From the NCBI RefSeq assembly GCF_004014805.1, contig NZ_ATDN01000001.1:372001-436000 (forward strand): 64,000 bases of DNA, read 5' to 3'. Source of the stretch: Mycolicibacterium elephantis DSM 44368 (GTDB lineage: Bacteria > Actinomycetota > Actinomycetes > Mycobacteriales > Mycobacteriaceae). The notes below the pieces were generated by a model. The model was not told where the DNA came from, searched no databases, and saw only the letters and a list, made by a program, of their open reading frames with translations. The position numbers were made by a program, and so were the translations under genes. Positions 15,595 to 23,796 of this stretch are shown one piece after another. The first letter of the stretch is position 1; each line of letters starts with the position of its first letter.

Positions 15595-15767
15595 CGACGA
15601 CTATCCCGGCGACGGTCGGCGAACCGTATGAAATTGACCTGACACCCCGGGGATTGATCCGGCTCAGTCGGACCGTGAACGGCCGCACGCATCATCTGAT
15701 CCTCGGGCCGACTGATGCGATCGCGGTCGCCGATGCCTTGGTCGATACCGCCGAGCAACTCGATTAA
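15591..15767 (+). CDS. Small hypothetical protein (58 aa)
   Basis: GTG at 15591 overlaps the preceding stop (GTGA). 58 residues: MTTTIPATVGEPYEIDL, then GLIRLSRTVNGRTHHLILGP and an acidic helix ADALVDTAEQLD. Probably a beta-hairpin plus helix. No family recognised. Adjacent to the tape-measure unit but separated from it by a 302-bp gap. Confidence 0.55.
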   Translation: MTTTIPATVGEPYEIDLTPRGLIRLSRTVNGRTHHLILGPTDAIAVADALVDTAEQLD

Positions 15768-16069
15768 GCGACCACAAGCGATTTGACGGCAAGATACGCC
15801 CGTTTCCTATCCCTTCCGGCGTGTTTGCCGCTCACAGCGACGCTGAGACGCGGGAATCGCATTTCCCGCCGAACTCACCCCCCGGTACTTGGGGCCGGGC
15901 ACCTCTTCTCCGTCCGGTTCCCACACGACGACGCCGCACTCCGGTAGCGACTCCTAGCCTCTTCGTCGCCCGGTGGCCCGCTGGTGTGCCAACCCGCGCT
16001 TGAGCTTTGCTCGCCGATTCCAGCGGGCGCGGCGCCGTCCTCAAACTTTAATTCTCTTAAGGAGTTCCA
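15768..16069 (+). promoter_or_regulatory. 302-bp gap upstream of the structural genes, candidate late promoter region
   Basis: No gene is seen. TTGACG at 15783-15788 is followed at 17-19 bp by CTATCC/TATCCC (15806-15813), a plausible promoter. Further on, CCCCCGGTACTTGGGG (about 15879-15895) can form a small hairpin. The gap ends in AAGGAG, the ribosome site of the tape-measure gene. It is the obvious place to drive the block from 16070 to 25974. Confidence 0.4.
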
Positions 16070-19000
16070 TTGGCAGACGTGCATGTCGACGTATTAGCCA
16101 GGGTCCATCGCAACTCGGTTGATCGCGCCGCGGAAAACATCAAGCGCCCGTTAGAGCGCGCTGGCCGCGAGGCGGGCCAGAACTTCGCCACCAACTTTGG
16201 TCGCGGCTTTGAATCCCGAAGCGCGAGAATCCAAGCGGCGCAGCTCAAGTTGGCAGATGCGACACGCAAAGTCCACGATGAGCAGAAGACCCTCAACAGG
16301 ATGCTGGATGCGGGTGAACAAAACCTCAACAAACTGTCCAGGGCGTCGGATCGCGTCCTCAAGAGCCACCGTGCGCACGACCGCGCGGTGCGTGACTTGC
16401 GCGCCTCCTACGGCGGTCTGGAAGCCGATGCGCGGGTGGCGCAGAAGGCGCTTGCCAGCGTGGGCGACAGTGCGCGTGGCGTTGATTGGGAGAATGTTCG
16501 AAACGAGGTCGTGCGGACCGGTGCCGTCTTCCGCGCACTGGGCAGCATCGGTGCACCTGTGGCAATTAGTGCCGTCTCCGCGGCATTGGTATACGCCGCT
16601 GGTATAGCCGCGTCAGCAGCGCAAAGTTTGTGGCTATTGCCCGGTGCTGTCGGCGCCGCCGCTGCCGGGTTCGGGACGCTGAAAATTGCGACTCTCGGAT
16701 TCGGCGATGCACTCAAAGACATTCGCGACCCCGAAAAGTTCGCCGAGGGGCTGCGAGAGTTGGCTCCTAATGCCCAGCAGGCGGCGCTGGCGATTCAGAA
16801 TCTGCTGCCGCGATTCGACCAATTGAAGAACGCGGCGCAGAATGCGTTGTTTGCCGATGTTGGCCAGCAGCTTACCGCCCTCACCAACCAATTTTTGCCG
16901 ACGATCCAGCGGATGACGACCGGTGTTGCGGGTGCGTTCAATCAAATGCTTTCCGGTGTTGTCGATCAGCTAATGACCCCCGAATCCCAGCAGGCGATAT
17001 CGACCACCGTCAGCAACATCGTTTCCGCGTTCCAAAATCTCAGCGGTGCTGCTGGGCCGCTGACCTCGGCGCTGGCCAACCTATTAGCAACCGGGTCAGA
17101 CTTTCTGCCCGACCTGGCGAGTTCTGCTGCGCAGGCCGCGGAGTCGTTTGCCGCGTTCGTGCGCGAAGCGCAGCAGTCCGGCCAACTGAAACAGTGGATC
17201 AGTGAAGGCTTGACCACCGTCAAGCAACTGGGCGAGGCCGCCTGGCAACTCGGTGAGGCATTTATGTCGCTGGCCCCAATCGGGCAAAAGATATTGCCTG
17301 AAATACTTGAGATACTCCCGGCCATTAAAGAAATGATGCCCGCCATTTCAACCGCGGCGGTAATGGTGTCAGGCACCCTCCTTCCGTGGGCGAAATACAT
17401 CGAATTGGCCAGCAAGGCAATGGAGGGCTTCAAAGGCATTGTTGAGGGCGTCGGAAATGCCGTACTACCGATTATCAACAAAATCGGCCAGGCATTCGAC
17501 GCGATGCTCGAACCTATCCGTAAGGCGATCGACACCGCGAACAAGTTTTCGCCGGTCGATCTTCCCAATATCCCGAAATGGCAGAACGCGGGGCCTTTGA
17601 ATCTGACCGGTCCCGAGCGCGGCGGGAGCTGGATGCCCAAGCCGACCGATCCGTTACCCACGGCAGGTATCGACCCGTTCACCGGCCTGCCGCTACCGCC
17701 TGGCGCGACCGCCGGGCGCATCGGGGCCAGTGTCGGCGGCTTGAACCAGAGAGGGCCGGGTTGGGGGCCACAGGGCAGCTATTTCGATTCCCCGGGCGCA
17801 GCCCGCGGCGGTAGTTCTGATCCGGCTAAACCTGTTGTGCCCTATCCGAACACCGACCCGATGTCGCTGTTGCAGGGCTTCCCCGTCACGGCATCGCTGT
17901 ACTCCGCAGCCGGCACGGTAATCGACTCTAGGCACGAACTGGCCCAGTCCGAAGCGGAGCTTAATGCGCTGCTTCAGCGCAACGACGCGACGGCCGAAGA
18001 GATCCAAGACGCGCGCAACGACCGGGCAAAGGCTGAACGTGAAGCCTATGAGGCGGAGCTTCGCCTTCAAGAAGCCAAGCAGTCCTCGACGGATAAGTTC
18101 GCGAACCAAATGCGTGGCGCCGCTGCAACATTCCAAGACATCTCGGCCAACCTTGACGAGGATCTGGGACTCTCAGATGGACTTCCTGGCCTAGCCGACA
18201 ACCTGGTGCGCTTTATCGCCACCCTGGCCGCTGCTCCGGTTCTTGGACAGCTCAGCGCGATCAAGAACGCCAGCCCTTCACAGGGCGGCCACGGTTTATT
18301 CGGGATGCTCGCCGCGCAAGGAACATTCGGCCCGCAGTTCACCGGACTGCCGCAGGAGCAGTACACGTCGCAGGGCGCAATGCCCCCAAACCTGGCACAG
18401 ATGTATGCCTTGGCCCAGCACGCCAACGGCGGTCAATACGATTGGGGCGGAACCGATCTAGTCAACGGCCTGGCCGACTGCTCAGGCGCGGTGTCCGAAC
18501 TCGTCGCAGTCCTCACCGGTCGCGGCGTGGGCCAGGGTCGCCTGTTCACCACGGACAATTTCGCCGCCTACGCCCAGCAGAACGGCTGGCAGCGCGGATA
18601 TCAACCCGGCGCGTTCAACGTCGGCCTGAATGAGGGCCACATGGCTGCCACGCTGCCCAACGGCCAGGCGTTCGAGTCAGGCGGCAGCCACGGCGGCATC
18701 GTGCTCGGCCAGGGCCAGGGCGCACTCAACCCAACGTTTACCGACCATTGGTTCAAGCCTGTCGCACCGGCGTACCCCAGTGCACCGCAGTACGCACCGA
18801 GCTACGCGCCGCCCGCAGGCCCGCCGTCGCTGGCTAACGTTCCCCCGATGCCGGGTGGCCCACTCAGCGCTGGCATGCCACAGGCAGCCCCGTTCGCCAA
18901 TCCCATGGGGCCGACACCCGTTGTTGGCCAAGCGGCGGGACAGGGCGGATGGCAGCCCAACGGCGGCGGCTTCGGCATCAGTGGCGACGGAGCGATCGGC

Positions 19001-19420
19001 GCCGGTATGGCAGCAGCCGCCGGCGGTGGCATGGACGGTGGCGCAGCAGCCGCTGGCGTAGCCGCACAAACGGCGATGAAACTGATTCAGCGCACGGTCT
19101 CCTACGCCGGTCAGGCGGCAGGCATCGGCGTTCAGGGGCTGATGGAGACCTTCGGTCTCGACAGCGCCCTGCAGGATTCGTGGCTAGGCCGCGTCGCAGC
19201 GGGTATTGCCGGTGCGCGTCCCGCACTGCCCAACCAGGCCGGACAGACCCAGGCCCCGCTACAGGACCAGCAAGGCCAACAGGGGCAACAGGGTCAGCCA
19301 CCAAGCCCTCAGTATGGCGTCTTCATCAACGGCGACTGGGTGCAGGCGCCTCATCGTGACACGGCTAAGTCGATGTCGGACCTTGCGTTTCAGGCTGGCT
19401 CGGCGTGGACGGGCCGATGA
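16070..19420 (+). CDS. Tape-measure protein with embedded NlpC/P60-like cysteine peptidase
   Basis: 1116 residues from a TTG behind AAGGAGTTCCAT. The N-terminus is a coiled coil (about 20-130), then a hydrophobic Ala/Gly-rich segment (about 155-210) and long helical stretches with the Gln/Ala/Ile pattern of tape-measure proteins. Around residues 785-880 there is a peptidase-like domain with QYDWGGTDLVNGLADCSGAV (Cys804) and EGHMAATL (His857), typical of actinophage tape measures that locally cut the cell wall. The C-terminus is Pro/Gly/Gln-rich low complexity. In phages this protein sets tail length. Here no tail-tube or chaperone genes precede it, and it lies upstream of the packaging genes, which is unusual. 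Confidence 0.85.
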   Translation: MADVHVDVLARVHRNSVDRAAENIKRPLERAGREAGQNFATNFGRGFESRSARIQAAQLKLADATRKVHDEQKTLNRMLDAGEQNLNKLSRASDRVLKSHRAHDRAVRDLRASYGGLEADARVAQKALASVGDSARGVDWENVRNEVVRTGAVFRALGSIGAPVAISAVSAALVYAAGIAASAAQSLWLLPGAVGAAAAGFGTLKIATLGFGDALKDIRDPEKFAEGLRELAPNAQQAALAIQNLLPRFDQLKNAAQNALFADVGQQLTALTNQFLPTIQRMTTGVAGAFNQMLSGVVDQLMTPESQQAISTTVSNIVSAFQNLSGAAGPLTSALANLLATGSDFLPDLASSAAQAAESFAAFVREAQQSGQLKQWISEGLTTVKQLGEAAWQLGEAFMSLAPIGQKILPEILEILPAIKEMMPAISTAAVMVSGTLLPWAKYIELASKAMEGFKGIVEGVGNAVLPIINKIGQAFDAMLEPIRKAIDTANKFSPVDLPNIPKWQNAGPLNLTGPERGGSWMPKPTDPLPTAGIDPFTGLPLPPGATAGRIGASVGGLNQRGPGWGPQGSYFDSPGAARGGSSDPAKPVVPYPNTDPMSLLQGFPVTASLYSAAGTVIDSRHELAQSEAELNALLQRNDATAEEIQDARNDRAKAEREAYEAELRLQEAKQSSTDKFANQMRGAAATFQDISANLDEDLGLSDGLPGLADNLVRFIATLAAAPVLGQLSAIKNASPSQGGHGLFGMLAAQGTFGPQFTGLPQEQYTSQGAMPPNLAQMYALAQHANGGQYDWGGTDLVNGLADCSGAVSELVAVLTGRGVGQGRLFTTDNFAAYAQQNGWQRGYQPGAFNVGLNEGHMAATLPNGQAFESGGSHGGIVLGQGQGALNPTFTDHWFKPVAPAYPSAPQYAPSYAPPAGPPSLANVPPMPGGPLSAGMPQAAPFANPMGPTPVVGQAAGQGGWQPNGGGFGISGDGAIGAGMAAAAGGGMDGGAAAAGVAAQTAMKLIQRTVSYAGQAAGIGVQGLMETFGLDSALQDSWLGRVAAGIAGARPALPNQAGQTQAPLQDQQGQQGQQGQPPSPQYGVFINGDWVQAPHRDTAKSMSDLAFQAGSAWTGR

Positions 19421-19707
19421 GCATGCAGACGGTTGATTGCATTCGCTGTGCGTTGTGGGAGGCCGACCCGACCCACGCCGAAAACGTCGAATCGGTTCGC
19501 GTGCAGCGGCTTCTCTTGGCCACGCTGAACGCCGCGCCCGATGTAGTCGCGCTGCACATGGAAGAGGTCCGTGACTGCGCATACTGCCTCGGCCGGGTGG
19601 CGGCGCGGCTACTCGCCACGTCGGCAATGCATCTGGCCACGCTGGCTGGCGATGCTGAACCGGCGATGCGGGCGCTGCAGGACCAGCTCTTGGCGGACAT
19701 GGCGTGA
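19417..19707 (+). CDS. Small Cys-containing hypothetical protein
   Basis: 96 residues from ATG 19417 (ATGA overlap with the tape-measure stop). Starts MSMQTVDCIRCALWEADP and has a second pair in RDCAYCLGRV, so two CxxC pairs could bind zinc, although the spacing is long. The rest is helical (RRLLLATLNA-type). It ends in a GTGA overlap with the HNH gene. No named family. Confidence 0.6.
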   Translation: MSMQTVDCIRCALWEADPTHAENVESVRVQRLLLATLNAAPDVVALHMEEVRDCAYCLGRVAARLLATSAMHLATLAGDAEPAMRALQDQLLADMA

Positions 19708-19979
19708 AGGTCCACCGCCCGTGTCTCGAATGCGGACGACTGACGGACGACAGCCGGTGTCCGCGCTGTCGGCGTGCGCGTATGCGGGCCACGTATGGGT
19801 CGGCAGCGTATCGGGCGTTGGGTCGCCCATCGGGTGCGTGTCAGTTGCGCCTACCGGGATGCACCGGACAGGCCAGCACGTGGGATCACGTCGTGCCGGT
19901 GTCCAAGGGTGGCGGGCATGGCCGGCTCAACGTGCGCCCAGCCTGTGCGCATTGCAATTACAGCCGAGGCAACCGCTGA
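19704..19979 (+). CDS. HNH endonuclease
   Basis: 91 residues from a GTG overlapping the previous stop. Two CxxC pairs at the N-terminus (CLECGRLTDDSRCPRC) are followed by the HNH core: DHVVPVSKGGGHGRLNVRPA with the His of DH, the Asn of LN and the distal CAHCN. In HK97-like phages an HNH nuclease beside the terminase is required for cos cleavage and packaging, and this one lies 560 bp before the terminase. That is its likely role. Confidence 0.85.
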   Translation: MKVHRPCLECGRLTDDSRCPRCRRARMRATYGSAAYRALGRPSGACQLRLPGCTGQASTWDHVVPVSKGGGHGRLNVRPACAHCNYSRGNR

Positions 19980-20076
19980 CGCCTGGCCAGCAAACCTCTA
20001 TCGCATCCCGTCATGCATAGCGACTTATTCGCATTACCGCTGGTCAATGGGCGCTAATAGGCCATCTACGTCATAA

Positions 20077-20122
20077 CAGCAGGTCAGAGGGCGTAAAAAG
20101 TTCACAGGTATTTCGCCTGCTG
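20077..20122. other. Inverted repeat in the HNH-gp10 gap
   Basis: CAGCAGG (20077-20083) and CCTGCTG (20116-20122) are perfect inverted repeats across a 32-nt A/T-richer spacer. The surrounding 181-bp gap (19980-20160) holds no gene. It lies next to packaging genes, so a cos/pac-related or transcription-control role is possible. A TATAAA-like sequence follows at 20147. Confidence 0.3.
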
Positions 20123-20160
20123 GACGCCCGGCCCGTCGCGCACGCTTATAAAGGAAATTT

Positions 20161-20202
20161 ATGCAGGACTTTATACAGAAGGCAGCAAACAATGGACGCT
20201 GA
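20161..20202 (+). CDS. Possible 13-codon leader peptide overlapping the gp10-like gene
   Basis: AAAGGAAATTT precedes an ATG at 20161 and a 13-codon frame (MQDFIQKAANNGR) that stops at 20202, ten bases inside the next gene, whose ATG is at 20192. It may couple translation of the gp10-like gene, or the ribosome site may simply be fortuitous. Too short for a firm call. Confidence 0.25.
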   Translation: MQDFIQKAANNGR

Positions 20203-20539
20203 CGAGATCGAGCGGGCCATCCTCGACGAGATCGCGAACGACGCCGAACTGCGCGCACAACTGGAGCGTATTCCCGACCGGGTTGCCGACACGGTGCAGT
20301 CGTTCGTCCCGGTGGACACCGGCACCGCCAAAGCGTCGATCGAGGTGCAGGGCCGGCGCACGCCGTACAAGCGTCTCGGATACCGCCCGATCAAGATCGG
20401 CACCGTCAGATCAGACGACGACCCGGCGAAGGTGAACACCTTGGAGTTCGGCCGTGGTGCGACCGCTGAGCACGGCGCCACCGAAGCGTTCTACATGTTC
20501 ACTAAGGCTGCGGCACGTTGGACGGACGTCGAACTGTAG
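20192..20539 (+). CDS. HK97 gp10-like tail completion/head-tail joining protein
   Basis: 115 residues with the gp10-like signature: IPDRVADTVQSFVPVDTGTA (the VPVDTGxxxxSI motif), then VNTLEFGRGATAEHGATEAFYMFTKA at the end (quoted for its EFGxxxxxAxPF-type pattern in part). Such proteins bridge the head connector and the tail tube. In ordinary phages the gene follows the capsid and connector genes; here it lies directly before the terminase. Its stop overlaps the terminase GTG by one base. Confidence 0.72.
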   Translation: MDADEIERAILDEIANDAELRAQLERIPDRVADTVQSFVPVDTGTAKASIEVQGRRTPYKRLGYRPIKIGTVRSDDDPAKVNTLEFGRGATAEHGATEAFYMFTKAAARWTDVEL

Positions 20540-22011
20540 TGGGCAACGGCAATGCCCGTAGTCGGTATGCCGACCTCACTGACCCGCCCTGGTACCGCTG
20601 GAAGACGAAGGAGCCCGCCAAGCGCGCCATCCGCTTCATCGAAACCTATTGCCGCTCGCCAAAAGGCCACGGCTACGGCAAGCCCTTGAAGTTGGCCCGA
20701 TTCCAAAAAGAGTGGCTCGCTGAGATCCTCGCGCCCGGTGTGCGCCAAGCGGTCCTGCAATGCCCACGCGGACAGGGAAAGTCAACGCTGCTGGCCGCGT
20801 TGGCGGTGTGGGCGACGTTCGACCGCTACGAGGATGGCGCCCCGCAGGTGCCGGTGATGGCCACCACGGTAGGGCAGGCCAAGAGGTCGGTCTACGACGT
20901 GGCGGTGGCGATGATCCAAACCGAACCGGAGCTGTCCCGTAGGAGCATCTGCTACACCGCCATCGGCGATAGCCGCTTCGTGGTCGGCTACAACGACGGG
21001 GTCTGCTTTCCGGTGTCCAACGACCCCGATGGGTTGCAGGGCTTGGACCCTGGCCCTATCGCTGTCGTGGACGAGATCGGATTTCAGCCCATCGAGTCGT
21101 GGTCCTCGATGGTGCTGGCCTCTGGTAAGCGATCCCGTTCGGTGATCGTGGCCATCGGCACACCCGGCCTGGACCGCGACAACGCCCTGTGGCATCTGCG
21201 CGAGGCCTGGCTCGACGGTAAACGCCCACCAGGGTTCTCGTTCACCGAGTACAGCGCCGCCGAGGGGCTCGACCCCTACGACGAGAACACTTGGCGTATC
21301 GCCTGTCCCGCACTGGATGCGGGGTATCAGTCGATTGACGCTCTGCGGGTGGCGATTGAGACCTCCCCGCTGAGCCACTTCGAGATCTTCCATTTGGGTC
21401 GCTGGGTCGAGGGCACCGACAACTGGTTGGGGCCTGACGGTAGAACCATCTGGGGCGCACTGCAATCGGACTACCAGCTTGTGCCCAAGGCCCCCACGTG
21501 GGTCGGTATCGACGTCGGTATCAAGCGCGACACGACCGCCGTGGTGTACGCACAACGCCGCCCTGACGGCATGTTGCACACGGTCGCCAGAATCTGGCAG
21601 CCCACCAAGGACGAACGAATCGACCTGTCATCGGTGATGGCGTTTTTGCGCGAGCTGGACAGCCTCTATGACCTCCGCGAGTGCGCCTACGATCCGCGCC
21701 TGTTTGAGATCCCCGGCCAGATGCTCGCCGACGAGGGACTGCCGATGGTGGAGTTCCCTCAGTCATTGGAGCGCATGACCCCGGCCTACGTCAGCCTCTA
21801 CGAGGCGATCGTCAAAGGCGCGATCAGCCACGACGGCAACGAACAGTACGCGCGCCAGATACTGAACGCCATACCGCGCCACAACGAACGCGGGTTTGTG
21901 CTGTCCAAGAACAAGAGCCGCGGCAAGATCGACGCCGCTGCCGCGCTGGCGATGTGCCACGACCGCGCCGAGCACCCGGTGCAGCCACTTCCCAAGCTTG
22001 TCTGCCTTTAA
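20539..22011 (+). CDS. Terminase large subunit
   Basis: 490 residues from the GTG at 20539 (TAGTG overlap). The N-terminal ATPase has Walker A CPRGQGKST (about 75-83) and Walker B PIAVVDEIG (about 173-181), with the coupling motif after it (VIVAIGTPG). The C-terminal RNase H-fold nuclease has VGIDVGIKRDTTAVVYA, ECAYDPRLFEIP and SRGKIDAAAALAMCHD, carrying its acidic metal ligands. It packages DNA into the prohead. No small terminase gene was recognised; the HNH protein or an unrecognised small gene may take that place. Confidence 0.93.
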   Translation: MGNGNARSRYADLTDPPWYRWKTKEPAKRAIRFIETYCRSPKGHGYGKPLKLARFQKEWLAEILAPGVRQAVLQCPRGQGKSTLLAALAVWATFDRYEDGAPQVPVMATTVGQAKRSVYDVAVAMIQTEPELSRRSICYTAIGDSRFVVGYNDGVCFPVSNDPDGLQGLDPGPIAVVDEIGFQPIESWSSMVLASGKRSRSVIVAIGTPGLDRDNALWHLREAWLDGKRPPGFSFTEYSAAEGLDPYDENTWRIACPALDAGYQSIDALRVAIETSPLSHFEIFHLGRWVEGTDNWLGPDGRTIWGALQSDYQLVPKAPTWVGIDVGIKRDTTAVVYAQRRPDGMLHTVARIWQPTKDERIDLSSVMAFLRELDSLYDLRECAYDPRLFEIPGQMLADEGLPMVEFPQSLERMTPAYVSLYEAIVKGAISHDGNEQYARQILNAIPRHNERGFVLSKNKSRGKIDAAAALAMCHDRAEHPVQPLPKLVCL

Positions 22012-22028
22012 CTACTTCGGAGAACCAT

Positions 22029-23210
22029 TTGAGCCTTTTCTCGCGGATATTCCGCGTGCCTGACCCACCCTATGAACCACCCGAAACCCGCAACTGGTCG
22101 ATCAGGGACCCGCAGATCGTCACATTGTTTGGCGGCGCGCCGTCGCTGGCCGGCGTCTCAGTCAACGACCGCTCCGCACTGGGGCTATCGGCCGTCTACC
22201 GATGCGTGTCGCTCATCAGCGGCTCTATTGCATCGCTGCCCTTGCGCACGGTCGTCACCAACGCAGACGGCACCACACAGCGCACCGCGTCGTGGCTGGA
22301 TGACCCGGCCGGACCCGATGGGGTTACCGGCTTTGAATGGGTCGAGTTCCTCATGGTCAGCCTCTTGCTTCACGGAAACGCCTATTTCTTTCAGCAACGC
22401 GGCGGTGCACTGCAGTTGCTCGGGCTCCAACCCATCCCGCCGCAGTGTGTCGGTGTCGAGGTAAAGAACGGCCGCAAGCTCTACCGGGTCCAGCTCGACA
22501 ACGGACAGACCAAGCAATTCACCGACCGCGAGATCGTCCATATCCCCGGCATTTCACTGGATGGCTACACAGGTGTTTCACCGATCCAGATTGCGAAAAA
22601 CTCTCTGGGGCAGGCGATTGCTACTGAACGCAGCGCGACCCGACTATTTCAGAACGGGTTGCTCTCGTCGGCGATTGTCACCCCCGAGGACACGCTGACC
22701 GAGGATGAAGCCACGGCGGTTAAAGAGGCGCTGGACCGCAAGGCCGGCGGTGAGACCAACGCAGGCGGCATCAGCGTCATCAACAGAAAGCTGAAGGTCA
22801 CGCCGTGGTCGATCGACCCCGAGTCAGCGCAGTTTCTGGAAAGCCGCGCGTTCGCTGTCGATGAGGTCTCGCGATGGTTCGGCATCCCGCCACACCTGTT
22901 GGGACAGACAGAGAAGCAGACGAGCTTTGGCGCCGGCCTGTCCGAGCAGAACCGTGGCTACGCCAAGTACACCCTCGAACCGTGGACGCGTCGCATCGAG
23001 GCGCGGTTGACCCGGCTGCTGCCCGAAGGCCGCAAAGCCGAGTTCGATTTCCGCTCCCTGGTGTCACCTGACCCCGAAGCCGAAATCAGCCTTCTCATCG
23101 CGCAGACCCAAGCCGGTCTGCTGACCAACGCCGAGGCGCGAGCCATTTTGAACCGGCCACCGCTGCCGGACTCTCAAGAGCAGGAACAGAACAACGAAAC
23201 ACAACCATGA
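22029..23210 (+). CDS. Portal protein (HK97 family)
   Basis: 393 residues from the TTG at 22029, five nt after GGAGA. Family landmarks include SVNDRSALGLSAVYRCVSLI near the start, SGSIASLPL, VEFLMVSLLLHGNAYFF, VHIPGISLDGYTGVSPIQIA and the late SRWFGIPPHLLGQ. It forms the dodecameric DNA channel at one capsid vertex. Close spacing to the terminase and the following capsid genes gives a normal head module from here on. Confidence 0.92.
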   Translation: MSLFSRIFRVPDPPYEPPETRNWSIRDPQIVTLFGGAPSLAGVSVNDRSALGLSAVYRCVSLISGSIASLPLRTVVTNADGTTQRTASWLDDPAGPDGVTGFEWVEFLMVSLLLHGNAYFFQQRGGALQLLGLQPIPPQCVGVEVKNGRKLYRVQLDNGQTKQFTDREIVHIPGISLDGYTGVSPIQIAKNSLGQAIATERSATRLFQNGLLSSAIVTPEDTLTEDEATAVKEALDRKAGGETNAGGISVINRKLKVTPWSIDPESAQFLESRAFAVDEVSRWFGIPPHLLGQTEKQTSFGAGLSEQNRGYAKYTLEPWTRRIEARLTRLLPEGRKAEFDFRSLVSPDPEAEISLLIAQTQAGLLTNAEARAILNRPPLPDSQEQEQNNETQP

Positions 23211-23307
23211 TCTAAACCTCTGGGAATACCGGACACCGTTCGACGTCAACAGCGACCCCGACACGCTGACCCTGACCGGCTACGCCTCCACGTTTCAGCC
23301 CTACGAG

Positions 23308-23796
23308 ATGTACGGCGGACCAGCCAATCACGGCTGGATCGAACAGTTGGATCGCCATGCGTTCGACGAAACACTACGAGCTATACCCGATCTGCACCTG
23401 TTGATTAACCACGACGGCATGCCGCTGGCACGCACAAAATCAGGCACCTTGAGCCTGTCTGTGGACGACCACGGCCTGAAGGTCGTTGCCGTACTGGACC
23501 GCTCAGATCCTGACGTGCAGCGGCTCGAGCCGAAGATGCGCCGCGGCGACATGGATGAAATGTCTTTCGCATTCCGCGTCAAGGCCCAGAAATGGGAAGC
23601 AGCACCCGGCTTCACCGACCCCGAATCACTGCGCACCATTTCGGCCGTAGACCTGCATAAGGGTGATGTGTCGGTCGTGAACTTCGGCGCCAACCCCACC
23701 ACCTCCGCGAGCGTGCGCACGCTCGTCGCGGCCATCGACGGCCGCACTCAACGCATTCGGGCAAAAGCCCGCGTGTACCTTTCGAAAGGAAACTGA
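23308..23796 (+). CDS. Prohead protease (HK97 family), 5' end irregular
   Basis: From the first in-frame ATG (23308) the protein has 162 residues with the catalytic-region motifs LLINHDGMPLARTKSGTLSL, EMSFAFRV and a downstream VDLHKGDVSVVNFGANPTT. It should cleave the capsid delta domain during head maturation. However, the conserved N-terminal strand (EYRTPFDVNSDPDTL, LTGYASTFQPYE) is encoded upstream of this ATG, and the frame stays open back into the portal gene with no ATG, GTG or TTG. The expected ATGA start at 23207 is out of frame and hits TAA after two codons. So there is a one-base deletion, a rare start (ACG at 23194, 8 nt after AGGA), or a shortened, perhaps inactive enzyme. Confidence 0.8.
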   Translation: MYGGPANHGWIEQLDRHAFDETLRAIPDLHLLINHDGMPLARTKSGTLSLSVDDHGLKVVAVLDRSDPDVQRLEPKMRRGDMDEMSFAFRVKAQKWEAAPGFTDPESLRTISAVDLHKGDVSVVNFGANPTTSASVRTLVAAIDGRTQRIRAKARVYLSKGN

